A DNA stretch of 64,000 nucleotides from Jiangella alba (lineage in GTDB: Bacteria; Actinomycetota; Actinomycetes; Jiangellales; Jiangellaceae), in NCBI RefSeq assembly GCF_900106035.1, contig NZ_FNUC01000004.1:1302001-1366000 (forward strand), read 5' to 3'. Within the stretch, counting starts at the first letter, position 1; every line of letters begins with the position of its first letter. The translations under genes and the position numbers were made by a program. Shown in pieces: positions 7,420-16,538 of this stretch. The notes beneath the pieces are model-generated. The model had not been told where the DNA came from. It did not search any database and worked only from the letters and a program-made list of their open reading frames with translations.

Positions 7420-8901
7420 GTGACTACTACGCAAACCTCTCGCCGGGCGTGGGCCGGGCTGGCCGTGCTGTGCGTCGTCGCGGTGCTGGCGTCGCTGGAG
7501 TTGACCGTCACCCATCTCGCGCTGCCGGCCATCGACGCCGACTTGCGGCCGTCTGGGACGCAGCTGCTGTGGATCGTCGACGTGTATGCGTTCCTGCTGG
7601 CCGGGTCGATGCTGGCGCTCGGCGCGGCCGGGGACCGGATCGGCCGGCGGCGGCTGCTGATGATCGGCGCCGCCGCGTACGGGGTGCTGTCGGTGCTCGC
7701 CGCGTGGGCGCCCACCGCCGAGACGCTGATCGCGGCGCGGGCGCTGCTCGGCGTGGCCGGGGCGACGCTGATGCCGTCGACGCTGTCGTTGACGGCGACG
7801 ATGTTCCGGGACGCGCGGCAGCGGGCGGTCGCCGTGGGCGTCGTGATCGCCAGCGTCTCCGGCGGCACCGCGATCGGGCCGCTGGTCGGGGGCGCGATGC
7901 TGGAGCGGTTCTGGTGGGGCTCGGTGTTCCTGCTCGGCGTGCCGGTGATGGTGCTGATCCTTGCGCTCGGCCCGATTCTGCTGCCCGCGGGCGAGACGAC
8001 GACCACGACGCGCATCGACGTCGTCAGCGTGGGGTTGTCGATGGGTGCGGTGCTGCCGCTGGTGTGGGGGCTGAAGGAGATCGCGGCGGGCGGCGCGGGC
8101 TGGGCGGCCGTCACGGGGGTCGTCGGCGGGGCGGTCGTGGGCGTGCTGTTCGTCGGCCGGCAGCGGGTGCTCGCGGACCCGATGGTCGACGTGCGGTTGT
8201 TCCGCGACCCGGCGTTCTCGGTGGCGGTCGCGACGCTGGCGGCCGGCATCTTCGTGCTCTGGGGCGCCAACTACTACCTGGCGCAGTACCTGCAACTCGT
8301 CCGTGGCTTGTCACCCTTACTTGCTGGGCTGTGTACGGCGCCGTCGGCGGCCGGGGTGATCGTGGGGTCGCTGCTGGCACCGCGGCTGGCCCGCCGGGTC
8401 CGTCCGAGCGTGGTGATCGGCGTGGGCCTGACGGTGTCGGCGGCGGGCTTCGTGCTGCTCACCCAGTTGACCGCGACCTCGGGCCTGGGCCTGCTGGTCG
8501 CCGGATCGGTGACGGTGTCGGCGGGCCTCGGCCCGATGATGGCGCTGGCCACCGACCAGGTCGTCGGCGCGGCGCCGCCGGAGCGGGCCGGGGCCGCGGC
8601 GGCGCTGTCGTCGATGGCTCCGCAGCTGGGCGGCGCGCTCGGCATCGCCGTCCTGGGCAGCGTGGTGGCGGCGGTGTTCCGCGGCGCCGGCACAGGCGCG
8701 GACACGCTGGGCGCTGCGCTCGCGGCGGCGGAGGACGGTACCGGGCTCGCTGCCGCGCGCGAGGCCTTCACCGACGGGATCGTGCTGGCGGCGACGGTGA
8801 GCGCGGCACTCGCCGCGGCGCTGGCGATATCCGTTGTCGCGCTGTCGGCCCGCCGGGATAGCGTCATCCCCACGAGCCGACCCCGTGGGAGTGCCGCATG
8901 A
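7420..8901 (+). CDS. MFS drug-type exporter (EmrB/QacA, DHA2-like, about 14 TM)
   Basis: A 493-aa integral membrane antiporter. Visible family motifs are the first TM segment (AVLASLELTVTHLALPAIDADL, split by Leu/Thr), the motif A loop (LGAAGDRIGRRRLLM), RALLGVAGATLMPSTLSL and the motif C region (GGTAIGPLVGG). The length and about fourteen hydrophobic stretches fit the DHA2 group that exports antibiotics and dyes by proton antiport. The GTG at 7420 lies just after a SoxR-like site, suggesting induction by redox-active compounds. The last bases overlap the next gene by ATGA. A decayed relative is at 29.5-29.8 kb. Confidence 0.92.
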   Translation: MTTTQTSRRAWAGLAVLCVVAVLASLELTVTHLALPAIDADLRPSGTQLLWIVDVYAFLLAGSMLALGAAGDRIGRRRLLMIGAAAYGVLSVLAAWAPTAETLIAARALLGVAGATLMPSTLSLTATMFRDARQRAVAVGVVIASVSGGTAIGPLVGGAMLERFWWGSVFLLGVPVMVLILALGPILLPAGETTTTTRIDVVSVGLSMGAVLPLVWGLKEIAAGGAGWAAVTGVVGGAVVGVLFVGRQRVLADPMVDVRLFRDPAFSVAVATLAAGIFVLWGANYYLAQYLQLVRGLSPLLAGLCTAPSAAGVIVGSLLAPRLARRVRPSVVIGVGLTVSAAGFVLLTQLTATSGLGLLVAGSVTVSAGLGPMMALATDQVVGAAPPERAGAAAALSSMAPQLGGALGIAVLGSVVAAVFRGAGTGADTLGAALAAAEDGTGLAAAREAFTDGIVLAATVSAALAAALAISVVALSARRDSVIPTSRPRGSAA

Positions 8902-10571
8902 CCATCGCCCAGCTCGCCGACGAACTCATCGACGCTGTCTTCGACGCGAACCCGCTGGAGGCCTCGCTGCTGGGCTTCCGCGACCGCGAAGACCAGCTCA
9001 CCGACTACACCGAGGCCGGCGAGGCGGCGGCCGACGCCCGGCTGGCCGACATCGCGGCGCGCACCGAGGCCGTCGACCCGGCCGGGCTCGACGACGCCGA
9101 GCGCATCACGCGGGCGGTCATCCTGCAGCAGATCGAGACCGAGCGCGACCGCCTCGCCGTGCGCGCCGTCGAGTACACCGTCACCGACTCCTTCTTCGCG
9201 CCCGCGCCGGCCACGCTGTCCTTCCTGCCGATGACCGGCATCACCGAGCCCGCCCACGCCGACGGCTACCTCGCCCGGCTGGCCGCGCTGCCGGCCATGC
9301 TCGACGCCATCGCCGAGCGGCACCGCGCGGGCATCGCCGCCGGCCGGCTGCCCGTGCGGCGGCTGGCCGAGGCCACGGTCGAGCACTTCACCCGCTACCT
9401 CGCCAACCCCGGCGACGATCCACTCCGCCGGCCCGAGCCGGCCGCCGGCAGCGGCGCCGACGCCGCGGCGTTCCGGGCCGAGCGCGACCGCCTGCTCGCC
9501 GAGGTCGTCCACCCCGCCGTCGGCCGCTACCGCGACGCCGTCGCCGCCGACGTCGTCCCGCACGGCCGCCCCGACGACCACGGCGGGCTGTGCTGGCTGC
9601 CGGGCGGCGACGAGTTCTACGCCAAGCTCACCAAGGGCCACACCACCACCACGCGCACGCCCGACGAACTGCACCAGACCGGCCTCGACGTGCTGGCCGG
9701 TCTCACCGAGGAGTACGCGGCCGTCGGCGGCCGGGTCTTCGGCACGGGCGAGCTGGGCGAGATCCTGCAGCGGCTGCGCACCGACCCGGCCATGCGCTGG
9801 CGCGACGGCGACGAGCTGCTGCGGGCCGCGCGCTCGGCCATCAAGCGGGCCGAGCAGGTCGCGCCGCAGTGGTTCGGCCGGCTGCCGTCGCAGAGCTGCG
9901 TCGTCGAGGCGGTGCCCGCGGCCGAGGCCCCGGGCGCGCCCGGCGCCTACTACATGCAGCCGGCCATGGACGGCAGCCGCCCGGGCACCTACTTCGCCAA
10001 CACCTACGAGGCCGAGAAGCGCGACCGGTACGCCGCCGAATCCGTCGCGTTCCACGAGGGCGTGCCCGGCCACCACTTCCAGCTCACCATCGCCCAGGAG
10101 CTGACCGACCTCCCGCTGCTGCGCCGGCTGGCCAACGTCACCGCGTTCGACGAGGGCTGGGGCCTGTACGCCGAGCGGCTGGCCGACGAGATGGGCCTGT
10201 ACTCCGACGACACCGCGATCCTGGGCATGCTCAGCGAAGACTCCATGCGGGCCTGCCGGCTGGTCGTCGACACCGGGCTGCACGCCAAGGGCTGGAGCCG
10301 GCAGCAGGCGGTCGACTTCATGGTCGCCCACTCCGCCACCAGCCGGCTCGAGATCGAGACCGAGGTCGACCGCTACATCTCCGCGCCCGGCCAGGCGCTC
10401 GCGTACATGGTCGGCCGGCTCGAGATCCAGCGCATCCGCGCCGAGGCCGCGGCCGCCGTCGGCGACGGCTTCGACCTACGCGGCTTCCACGACGTCGTGC
10501 TGGGCAACGGCCCGCTGCCGATGGGCGTCCTCGACGAGGTCGTCCGCCGCTGGGCCGCACGGCAGGGCTGA
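8898..10571 (+). CDS. DUF885 family protein, putative metal-dependent peptidase
   Basis: A 557-aa cytoplasmic protein of the DUF885 family. The segment SVAFHEGVPGHHFQL near residue 380 carries the HExxxGHH pattern typical of these putative zinc peptidases, followed by FDEGWGLYAERLADEMG, which supplies the downstream Glu ligand. No signal peptide is visible. The start ATG overlaps the stop of the exporter gene, so the two are co-expressed; a detoxifying or peptide-trimming job is only a guess. Confidence 0.9.
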   Translation: MTIAQLADELIDAVFDANPLEASLLGFRDREDQLTDYTEAGEAAADARLADIAARTEAVDPAGLDDAERITRAVILQQIETERDRLAVRAVEYTVTDSFFAPAPATLSFLPMTGITEPAHADGYLARLAALPAMLDAIAERHRAGIAAGRLPVRRLAEATVEHFTRYLANPGDDPLRRPEPAAGSGADAAAFRAERDRLLAEVVHPAVGRYRDAVAADVVPHGRPDDHGGLCWLPGGDEFYAKLTKGHTTTTRTPDELHQTGLDVLAGLTEEYAAVGGRVFGTGELGEILQRLRTDPAMRWRDGDELLRAARSAIKRAEQVAPQWFGRLPSQSCVVEAVPAAEAPGAPGAYYMQPAMDGSRPGTYFANTYEAEKRDRYAAESVAFHEGVPGHHFQLTIAQELTDLPLLRRLANVTAFDEGWGLYAERLADEMGLYSDDTAILGMLSEDSMRACRLVVDTGLHAKGWSRQQAVDFMVAHSATSRLEIETEVDRYISAPGQALAYMVGRLEIQRIRAEAAAAVGDGFDLRGFHDVVLGNGPLPMGVLDEVVRRWAARQG

Positions 10572-10574
10572 GCG

Positions 10575-11663
10575 GTGGACGACGCCGAGCTGGTCCGCCG
10601 CCGGCTGCGCACCGTCGGCCTCGGCGGCCCGCTCGACGCGTCCACGCCGGCCGAGGTGGTCGGCTGGTTCGGCGCGGTGCAGTCGCAGGACTACCACCCG
10701 GCGAAGTGGGGTGTGGCGCAGCGCCTCGGCGGCGCGGTCACCGACCCCGACCTCGACCGCGCCTTCGCCGGCGGCGAGCTGCTGCGCACCCACGTCCTGC
10801 GGCCGACCTGGCACTTCGTCACGCCCGCCGACATCCGCTGGCTGCTGGCGCTGACCGCGCCGCGCGTGCACGCCTTGAACGCGTACTACTACCGGCAGTG
10901 CGAGCTCGACGACGCGCTGCTGCGGCGGACGGCCGGGCTCGTCGCCGACGCCGTCGCGGGCGGAAACCACCTGACCCGCGCCGAGGTGGCGGCCGTGCTC
11001 GAGCGGCACGGCATCGTCGCCACGGGCATCCGGCTCGGCTACATCCTCGGCTTCGCCGAGCTGGAGCAGGTCGTGTGCAGCGGCCCGCTGCGCGGCAAGC
11101 AGCACACCTACGCGCTGCTCGACGAGCGGGCGCCGGCGGCCGCCCCACTCGACCGCGACGACGCGCTGGCCCGGCTGGTCCGGCGGTTCTTCACCAGCCA
11201 CGGCCCGGCCACGGCGAAGGACCTGTCATGGTGGTCCAGCCTCACGCTCGCCGACCTCGCCACCGGCCTGGCCGCGGCGGGCGACGCGCTCGAGAGCATC
11301 GACGTCGACGGCGTCACCTACTGGTCCGCGGCCGGCGCCGCCGACACCGTCGTCGACGAGACCGCCGTCCACCTGCTGCAGGCCTACGACGAGTATCTGG
11401 TCGGCTACACCGAGAGCAAGCGGCTGCTCGACCTCGCCGACGTCACCGCGGGCGCCCGGCTCGACGTCGCCAACGGGGTGCTGTTGCTCGGCACCCAGGT
11501 GGCCGGACGATGGCGGCGGACGCTGAAGGCGCGCGAGGTGGTCCTCGACATCGGGCTGTACGAGCCGCTGCGCGCGGCCGCGACGCCCGGGCTGCAGGCC
11601 GCCGCCGACGGCTACGGCGCGTTCGTCGGGCGGCCCGCGACGGTCGTGGCGAGCCGGCTGTGA
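10575..11663 (+). CDS. Winged-helix DNA-binding protein, HTH_42 / AlkZ-like
   Basis: A 362-aa member of the HTH_42 (formerly DUF1006) family, which includes the AlkZ/YcaQ DNA glycosylases that remove bulky or crosslinked bases. The N-terminal GAVQSQDYHPAKWGVAQRL carries the QSQ motif in the position of the catalytic QxQ/QxD loop; HVLRPTWHFV and SWWSSLTLADL are further family landmarks. Start GTG 10575 lies 3 bp after the DUF885 stop; the stop overlaps the GNAT gene by GTGA. A second family member is encoded at 36335-37474. Whether it is a glycosylase or only a DNA binder cannot be told. Confidence 0.85.
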   Translation: MDDAELVRRRLRTVGLGGPLDASTPAEVVGWFGAVQSQDYHPAKWGVAQRLGGAVTDPDLDRAFAGGELLRTHVLRPTWHFVTPADIRWLLALTAPRVHALNAYYYRQCELDDALLRRTAGLVADAVAGGNHLTRAEVAAVLERHGIVATGIRLGYILGFAELEQVVCSGPLRGKQHTYALLDERAPAAAPLDRDDALARLVRRFFTSHGPATAKDLSWWSSLTLADLATGLAAAGDALESIDVDGVTYWSAAGAADTVVDETAVHLLQAYDEYLVGYTESKRLLDLADVTAGARLDVANGVLLLGTQVAGRWRRTLKAREVVLDIGLYEPLRAAATPGLQAAADGYGAFVGRPATVVASRL

Positions 11664-12154
11664 GCCGCATCGTCACCAGCCGGTTCGAGCTGGTCCCGCT
11701 CACCGTCGACGACGCCGACGACATGGTCGAGGTGCTGAGCGACCCCGCGCTGTACACCTTCATCGGCGGTGCGCCGCCGACGCTGACGTGGCTGCGCGAG
11801 CGCTATGCCCGCCTCGTCGCCGGTCGGTCGCCTGACGGACGGCAGCAGTGGCACAACTGGATCGTGCGCCGCACGCCCGACGCCCGCGCCGTCGGCACCG
11901 TCCAGGCGACCGTCACCGACGAAGGCCGGCAGGCGGAGATCGCCTGGATCGTCGGCGCCGCCTTCCAGGGGCAGGGCTACGCCACCGCGGCCGCCGTCGC
12001 GCTGGTCGAGTGGCTCGACGCGCGCGGCGTCCAGACCGTCACCGCGCACGTGCACCCCGAGCACCAGGCGTCCATGGCGGTCGCCCGGTCGGCCGGGCTG
12101 CGCGCGACCGACCGCTACGAGGACGGCGAACGGGTCTGGATCCGGTCCACGTAG
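11660..12154 (+). CDS. GNAT family N-acetyltransferase
   Basis: A 164-aa RimJ/RimL-like acetyltransferase. It opens with the typical TSRFELVPLTVDDADDMVEVL strand-helix unit (first Thr omitted residues vary), has the acetyl-CoA loop in AFQGQGYATAAAVALVEWL and the end motif AHVHPEHQASMAVARSAGLR. GTG 11660 overlaps the stop of the AlkZ-like gene (GTGA). Substrate unknown; in this family N-terminal amines of proteins or antibiotic amines are common. Confidence 0.9.
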   Translation: MSRIVTSRFELVPLTVDDADDMVEVLSDPALYTFIGGAPPTLTWLRERYARLVAGRSPDGRQQWHNWIVRRTPDARAVGTVQATVTDEGRQAEIAWIVGAAFQGQGYATAAAVALVEWLDARGVQTVTAHVHPEHQASMAVARSAGLRATDRYEDGERVWIRST

Positions 12155-12163
12155 GGTGGAGGC

Positions 12164-12853
12164 GTGGCTCAGCTCGCGGCGGTGGTGTTCGATCTCGACG
12201 ACACGCTCTTCGATCACTCCGGATCCGCGGCCCGCGGCTTCGGCGCCTGGTTGTCGTCCATCCACGGTCCCGCGACACCCGAGCTGACCGCCGCCTGGTT
12301 CGAGCTGCAGGACCGCCACTTCAACGCCTGGCGCGACGGCCATGTCAGCATGGCCGAGCAGCGGCGCCGGCGCATCGGCGAGCTGCTCGAGCTGATCGGC
12401 CGCCCGCCGGTCGACCAGCCCGGCCTCGACGCGCTGTGGCGCGACTACTTCGCCTCCTACCGCGCCGGCTGGCAGCGCTTCGACGACGCCGAAGTGGCGC
12501 TGGAGCTGGTGGCGGCGGCCGGGCTGCGCACCGCGATCCTCACCAACGGGCCCGAGGACATGCAGCACGACAAGGTCGAGGTCATCGGGCTGGCCAGCCG
12601 GGTCGGGCCGGTGCTCACCGCCGAGGCACTGGGCAGCGCGAAGCCCGACCCGCGCGCCTACGCCGCCCTGTGCGCCGAGCTCGGCCTCGACCCCGCCACC
12701 ATCCTCTACGTCGGCGACGACCACCACCTCGACGTCGTCGCCGCTCGCGCCGCCGGCCTGCGCGCCGTCCACCTCGACCGCCGCGGCACCGGCCCGGCCG
12801 GCGAGCCGCACAGCATCGCGACGCTGCACGAGCTCGCCGGGCATCTCGCCTAG
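12164..12853 (+). CDS. HAD family hydrolase
   Basis: A 229-aa haloacid dehalogenase-type phosphatase with all four motifs: [13 protein letters not shown] (nucleophile and acid Asp), II AILTNGP, III Lys in [13 protein letters not shown], and [17 protein letters not shown]. The helical cap lies between motifs I and II, as in C1 HADs such as YjjG. It is likely a small-molecule or nucleotide phosphatase. GTG 12164 lies 9 bp after the GNAT gene, the last gene of the run from 7420. Its stop overlaps the convergent leuA stop by a few bases. Confidence 0.92.
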   Translation: MAQLAAVVFDLDDTLFDHSGSAARGFGAWLSSIHGPATPELTAAWFELQDRHFNAWRDGHVSMAEQRRRRIGELLELIGRPPVDQPGLDALWRDYFASYRAGWQRFDDAEVALELVAAAGLRTAILTNGPEDMQHDKVEVIGLASRVGPVLTAEALGSAKPDPRAYAALCAELGLDPATILYVGDDHHLDVVAARAAGLRAVHLDRRGTGPAGEPHSIATLHELAGHLA

Positions 12854-14637
12854 GACGTGAGCGCCGGTTCCCGTTCGGCCAGGTCGGCCGCGGCTATAAC
12901 GGCGGCCAGGCTCGCGGCGAGCACCGATCCCGCTCGGCCGGCCGCCCAGCCGACGCCACCGGCGTGGCGGTACTCGACGACGGTGAGCGCGTCGCTGTCG
13001 CTGCCCGGCCCGATGCTGCTCTGATGCAGGTCGAGCACCTCGATGCCGGCGCCGAGTGCGGTCAGCGCCGCGGTCAGCGCCTCGACCGGGCCGACGCCGT
13101 CGTGGCTGCTGACGTGCTCCTCGCCGCGTGCACGGAGCACGATCCGGGTGCGACCACGGCCCTCGGACTCGGACGTCTCGTAGCCGGCCAGCTCGATGGT
13201 CGCGTCGCCGGCTGTCACGCAGTAGCTGTCCTGGAAGATCGCCCAGATCTCTGCGGCGGTGATCTCGTCGCCGGAGTCGTCGGTGTGCTGCTGCACCCGT
13301 CCGGCGAGATCGATCTGCAGGCGCCGGGGCAGCTCGACCTCGTAGGCGCTCTCCAGCAGGTAGGCGATGCCGCCCTTGCCCGACTGGGAGTTCACCCGGA
13401 TCACGGCGTCGTAGCTGCGCCCGAGGTCGGCCGGGTCGATCGGCAGGTAGGGCACCCGCCAGGCGATGTCGCGCTCGGGCCGCGACTCGGTGGCGGCTCG
13501 GGCCCGATGCTCGGCGAGGCCCTTCCTGATCGCGTCCTGGTGGGTGCCGCTGAACGCCGTGTGCACGAGGTCGCCGACGTACGGGTGACGCGGATGCACG
13601 TCGATGCGGTTGCAGTACTCGACCGTGCGGCGGATCTCGTCGATGTCGGAGAAGTCGATCATCGGGTCGACGCCCTGGGCGTGCAGGTTGAGCGCGAGGG
13701 TGGCGATGTCGACGTTCCCGGTGCGCTCACCGTTGCCGAAGAGGCAGCCCTCGACACGTTCGGCTCCGGCGAGCACCGCCAGCTCGGCGCAGGCGACGCC
13801 GGTGCCGCGGTCGTTGTGCGGGTGGACGGAGAGGATCACGCTGTCGCGGCGCGCGAGGTTCTTGTGCATGTACTCGATCTGGTCGGCGTACACGTTCGGC
13901 GTGGCGACCTCGACGGTGGCGGGCAGGTTCAGGATGACCGGACGCTCCGGGCTCGCCTGCCACAACGCGGTCATGGCGTCGCAGACCTCGAGCGCGTAGT
14001 CGGGCTCGGTCAGGTTGAACACCTCGGGCGAGAACTCGAACCGCACGTTCGGCAAGTCGCCCGCGAACTCCAGCACGTCGCGGCCGCCGTCGAGGATCAG
14101 CCGCGTCAGCTCGTCGCGTCCGCGCCCGAGCACGACGTCACGCCAGACCGGTGCGGTGGCGGTGTACAGGTGGATGACCACCTCGTTGCGGATGCCCTGG
14201 ATCGAGGCGACGGTACGCTCGATGAGGTCACGGCGCGCCGGGGTGAACACGACGATCGTGACGTCGTCAGGGGCGAGGTCTGTCTCGGCGATCAGGCGCA
14301 CGAAGTCGTGGTCGGTTCGCGAGGCGGACGGGTAGCCGACCTCGATCTCCTTGTAACCCATCGCCACCATCAGCTCGAAGAAGCGGCGTTTGCGGGCGGG
14401 GTCCATCGGCTCGGCCAGCGCCTGGTTGCCGTCGCGCAGGTCGACCGGGACCCACAGCGGCGCGGCCGTCAGCCGTCGCGTCGGCCAGTCGCGCTCGGCG
14501 AGCGGTACCTCGACCCGCGCGTACACGTCGGCGTAGCGGTGCGAGGGGAGCTGCGAGTGACGTTGCCGATTCCAGGGCGCGGCCCCGTCCGGCACCGGGC
14601 CGGCGGGCGTGGAGATGCGGGGGAACGTGACGGTCAT
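12850..14637 (-). CDS. leuA: 2-isopropylmalate synthase (LeuA type 2)
   Basis: A 595-aa enzyme that condenses acetyl-CoA with 2-ketoisovalerate, the first committed step of leucine synthesis. The TIM-barrel shows [19 protein letters not shown] (metal His pair) and [11 protein letters not shown]; the C-terminal leucine-binding regulatory domain follows ([36 protein letters not shown]). Length and start ([14 protein letters not shown]) match the long actinobacterial type. The 120-bp leader holds a short peptide with three consecutive CTT Leu codons and a hairpin, indicating attenuation. Ribosome binding site AAGGA lies 8 nt before ATG 14637. Confidence 0.97.
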   Translation of the reverse strand: MTVTFPRISTPAGPVPDGAAPWNRQRHSQLPSHRYADVYARVEVPLAERDWPTRRLTAAPLWVPVDLRDGNQALAEPMDPARKRRFFELMVAMGYKEIEVGYPSASRTDHDFVRLIAETDLAPDDVTIVVFTPARRDLIERTVASIQGIRNEVVIHLYTATAPVWRDVVLGRGRDELTRLILDGGRDVLEFAGDLPNVRFEFSPEVFNLTEPDYALEVCDAMTALWQASPERPVILNLPATVEVATPNVYADQIEYMHKNLARRDSVILSVHPHNDRGTGVACAELAVLAGAERVEGCLFGNGERTGNVDIATLALNLHAQGVDPMIDFSDIDEIRRTVEYCNRIDVHPRHPYVGDLVHTAFSGTHQDAIRKGLAEHRARAATESRPERDIAWRVPYLPIDPADLGRSYDAVIRVNSQSGKGGIAYLLESAYEVELPRRLQIDLAGRVQQHTDDSGDEITAAEIWAIFQDSYCVTAGDATIELAGYETSESEGRGRTRIVLRARGEEHVSSHDGVGPVEALTAALTALGAGIEVLDLHQSSIGPGSDSDALTVVEYRHAGGVGWAAGRAGSVLAASLAAVIAAADLAEREPALTS

Positions 14638-14682
14638 CGGGAAGGTCCTTCGGGTGCACTTCGGGCGACCGGCACAGGCATC

Positions 14683-14702
14683 GGCTCCACGTCGGGGGAG
14701 CC
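14683..14702 (-). promoter_or_regulatory. Putative leuA attenuator hairpin
   Basis: GGCTCC (14702-14697 read on the minus strand) pairs with GGAGCC (14688-14683) around an 8-nt loop. It begins 8 bp beyond the leader peptide stop and sits 46 bp before the leuA start. Ribosome stalling on the CTT codons would change folding of this region. There is no T tract, so control may act on translation or through Rho; alternatives for pairing exist in 14641-14680. Confidence 0.5.
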
Positions 14703-14709
14703 GGTCTGG

Positions 14710-14757
14710 CTAGCCCCCGCCGTGGCGACGAAGAAGAAGGACCTCGCGGGCGAACAC
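14710..14757 (-). CDS. leuL: leuA leader peptide
   Basis: A 15-codon frame from GTG 14757 to TAG 14710 encodes VFAREVLLLRRHGGG. Codons 7-9 are CTT CTT CTT, a rare Leu codon in this GC-rich genome, the hallmark of translational sensing of charged Leu-tRNA. The -10-like TAGATT (14769-14764 on the minus strand) ends 6 bp before the GTG, so the leader peptide is probably translated from a leaderless mRNA. A hairpin follows before leuA. Confidence 0.75.
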   Translation of the reverse strand: MFAREVLLLRRHGGG

Positions 14758-14758
14758 G

Positions 14759-14771
14759 GGTAGAATCTACC
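14759..14771. promoter_or_regulatory. Palindrome with back-to-back -10 elements between leuA and the FadR-type gene
   Basis: GGTAGAATCTACC is a perfect 13-bp palindrome. It contains TAGAAT on the plus strand and TAGATT on the minus strand, both good -10 hexamers for the two divergent genes. It could also be an operator for the FadR-type regulator. No convincing -35 is seen for either direction. Confidence 0.45.
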
Positions 14772-14807
14772 ACGACTCCTCAGACAAGTAGATGGGTACT
14801 GACACGC

Positions 14808-15479
14808 ATGGCACAGGTGAGACGGTCGCCGCTCGCGGATCAGGCCGCTGAGCTGCTGCTCGCGCGCGTCAGGTCGGGCGAGTGGGCGCTCGGCGCGAAA
14901 CTGCCGGGTGAGACGACGCTCGCGCCGCAGCTCGGCGTCGGCCGGTCCACCGTCCGCGAGGCGATCCGCCAGCTCGCCGGGCGCGGCGTGCTCGCCTCAC
15001 GGCAGGGCGCCGGGGTGTTCGTCACGGCGCTCGACGTGCCCGACGACTGGGACGTCGTGCTGCGCCGGGCGGACATCGTGTCGGTGATCGAGGCGCGCAT
15101 CGCCGTCGAGACCGAGGCCGCGGCGCTGGCCGCCGAACGGCGCACGCCGACGGACCTGCGGGCCGTCCGCCGTGCACTCGCCGACCGAGATCAGCGACGC
15201 GGCGCGAGCACGGCGGACCTCGTCGACGCCGACACGGCGTTCCATCGCGCCATCGTCGTCGCCGCGCACAACCCGATTCTCATCGAGCTCTTCGACGGCT
15301 TCACCCCGCGGCTGCGCCAGGCCATGATCGAGCTGCTCCGGCTCCGCGACGACCACGGCGACGACGCCGATCAGGACGCGCACGCCGACCTGGTGGACGC
15401 CATCGCCGGCCGCGACGCCGGTGCGGCGCGGGCACGCAGCCGCGCCCACCTCCAGGCGCTCGAGGCCGCACTCGCCTGA
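14808..15479 (+). CDS. GntR/FadR family regulator (FCD domain)
   Basis: A 223-aa regulator. The N-terminal winged helix (LPGETTLAPQLGVGRSTVREAIRQLAGRG region, residues about 30-60) is typical of the FadR group; the C-terminal FCD helical effector domain has the metal-binding Asp/His pattern (DADTAFHRAIVVAAHNPIL, later HADLVDAIAGRD). It is followed after 52 bp by a PLP-dependent dehydratase gene on the same strand, its probable target, and is divergent from leuA. Effector may be an amino acid or keto acid; that is inference. Confidence 0.92.
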   Translation: MAQVRRSPLADQAAELLLARVRSGEWALGAKLPGETTLAPQLGVGRSTVREAIRQLAGRGVLASRQGAGVFVTALDVPDDWDVVLRRADIVSVIEARIAVETEAAALAAERRTPTDLRAVRRALADRDQRRGASTADLVDADTAFHRAIVVAAHNPILIELFDGFTPRLRQAMIELLRLRDDHGDDADQDAHADLVDAIAGRDAGAARARSRAHLQALEAALA

Positions 15480-15531
15480 GCCGGTCGCCCGCTGGTTGGC
15501 GTCCGCGGCCGGAAGGGCACAAGGTGGGACG

Positions 15532-16437
15532 GTGACGACGTCGACGAACCTGCCCGGGCCGGCCGCGGTGGCCGCCGCCGCGGCGACCATCGCCCAGTAC
15601 ATCCGGCACACCCCGCTGCTGCGCGCCGAGGTCGACGGCCGGCCGGTGCTGCTGAAACTCGAGCACCTGCAGCGCAGCGGCTCGTTCAAACTGCGCGGCG
15701 CGCTGACGGCGCTGCTCGGCGGCGACCGGCCGCAGCACGTCGTCACGGCGTCGGGCGGCAACCACGGGCTCGGCGTCGCGACGGCGGCAGGGCTGCTCGG
15801 CCTGCCCGCGACGGTGTACGTGCCGGAGACGGTGCCCGAGACGAAGGCACGCCGCATCGAGGCGGCCGGCGCCCGGCTGGTCCGGCACGGCGGCACCTAC
15901 GCCGAGGCGGCCGCGGCGGCCACGGACGCGGCGGCCGAGCCCGGCGCGCGGTACCTCCCCGCCTACGACCACCCCGACGTCATCGCCGGCCAGGGGACGG
16001 TCGCGGCCGAGGTGGTGGCGGAGGCGCCGGACGTCGACGCGATCGCCGTCGCGGTGGGCGGGGGCGGGCTGGCGGCCGGCACGGCGCTGGCCGCGGGCGG
16101 CCGCGTCACCGTCGCCGTCGAGCCGGAGCACTGCTGCGCCCTGCACCAGGCGCTGGCCGCGGGCGAGCCGGTCGACGCGGAGGTCGACTCCGTCGCGTCG
16201 TCCGCGCTGGGCGCGACCCGGGTGGGCGAGCTGCCGTTCGCCGTCCTCACCGCCGCGCCGGTCGCGTCGGTGCTGGTCACCGATGACGAGTTGCTGGCCG
16301 CCCGGGAACGGCTGTGGGACGAGTTCCGGCTGCTGGTCGAGCCGGCGGCCGCGGTGCCGTTCGCCGCCTGGCTGGCCGGCCGCGTTCCGGGCGAGCTGGC
16401 GTGCCTCGTGCTCTGCGGCGCGAACACCGACCGCTGA
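15532..16437 (+). CDS. PLP-dependent threonine/serine dehydratase family protein
   Basis: A 301-aa fold-type II PLP enzyme. The PLP lysine lies in SGSFKLRGAL, the substrate-phosphate loop in SGGNHGLGVA, and a Gly-rich cofactor loop in VAVGGGGLAAGTAL. It likely deaminates L-threonine or L-serine to the 2-oxo acid, or acts as a serine/aspartate racemase-type homologue; there is no C-terminal ACT domain, so it is the short catabolic form. GTG 15532 is preceded by AAGGTGG at 15521-15527. The preceding FadR-type gene probably controls it. A strong hairpin directly follows. Confidence 0.9.
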   Translation: MTTSTNLPGPAAVAAAAATIAQYIRHTPLLRAEVDGRPVLLKLEHLQRSGSFKLRGALTALLGGDRPQHVVTASGGNHGLGVATAAGLLGLPATVYVPETVPETKARRIEAAGARLVRHGGTYAEAAAAATDAAAEPGARYLPAYDHPDVIAGQGTVAAEVVAEAPDVDAIAVAVGGGGLAAGTALAAGGRVTVAVEPEHCCALHQALAAGEPVDAEVDSVASSALGATRVGELPFAVLTAAPVASVLVTDDELLAARERLWDEFRLLVEPAAAVPFAAWLAGRVPGELACLVLCGANTDR

Positions 16438-16438
16438 C

Positions 16439-16490
16439 CTTTGCAATGAGCACCCATACGCACCGGTGCGCATAGGTGCTCATTGCAAAG
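16439..16490. terminator. Near-perfect 24-bp-stem hairpin after the dehydratase gene
   Basis: Bases 16439-16490 form an inverted repeat with about 24-bp arms, two mismatches and a CCGG centre; the outer part reads CTTTGCAATGAGCACC and its complement. It starts 2 bp after the dehydratase stop and ends 49 bp before the next gene on the same strand. The AAAG/CTTT ends give a short T run, so it probably terminates transcription, but the length is unusual for a simple terminator. Confidence 0.7.
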
Positions 16491-16538
16491 GGCGGCCGAA
16501 CCATTCCCCGCGGCGGCCGGCGTCGCCATACTGTGCGG

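Noticed and set aside
14638..14760. T-box or leucine riboswitch upstream of leuA
   Set aside because: No T-box sequence is seen and the leader peptide with CTT codons explains the region.
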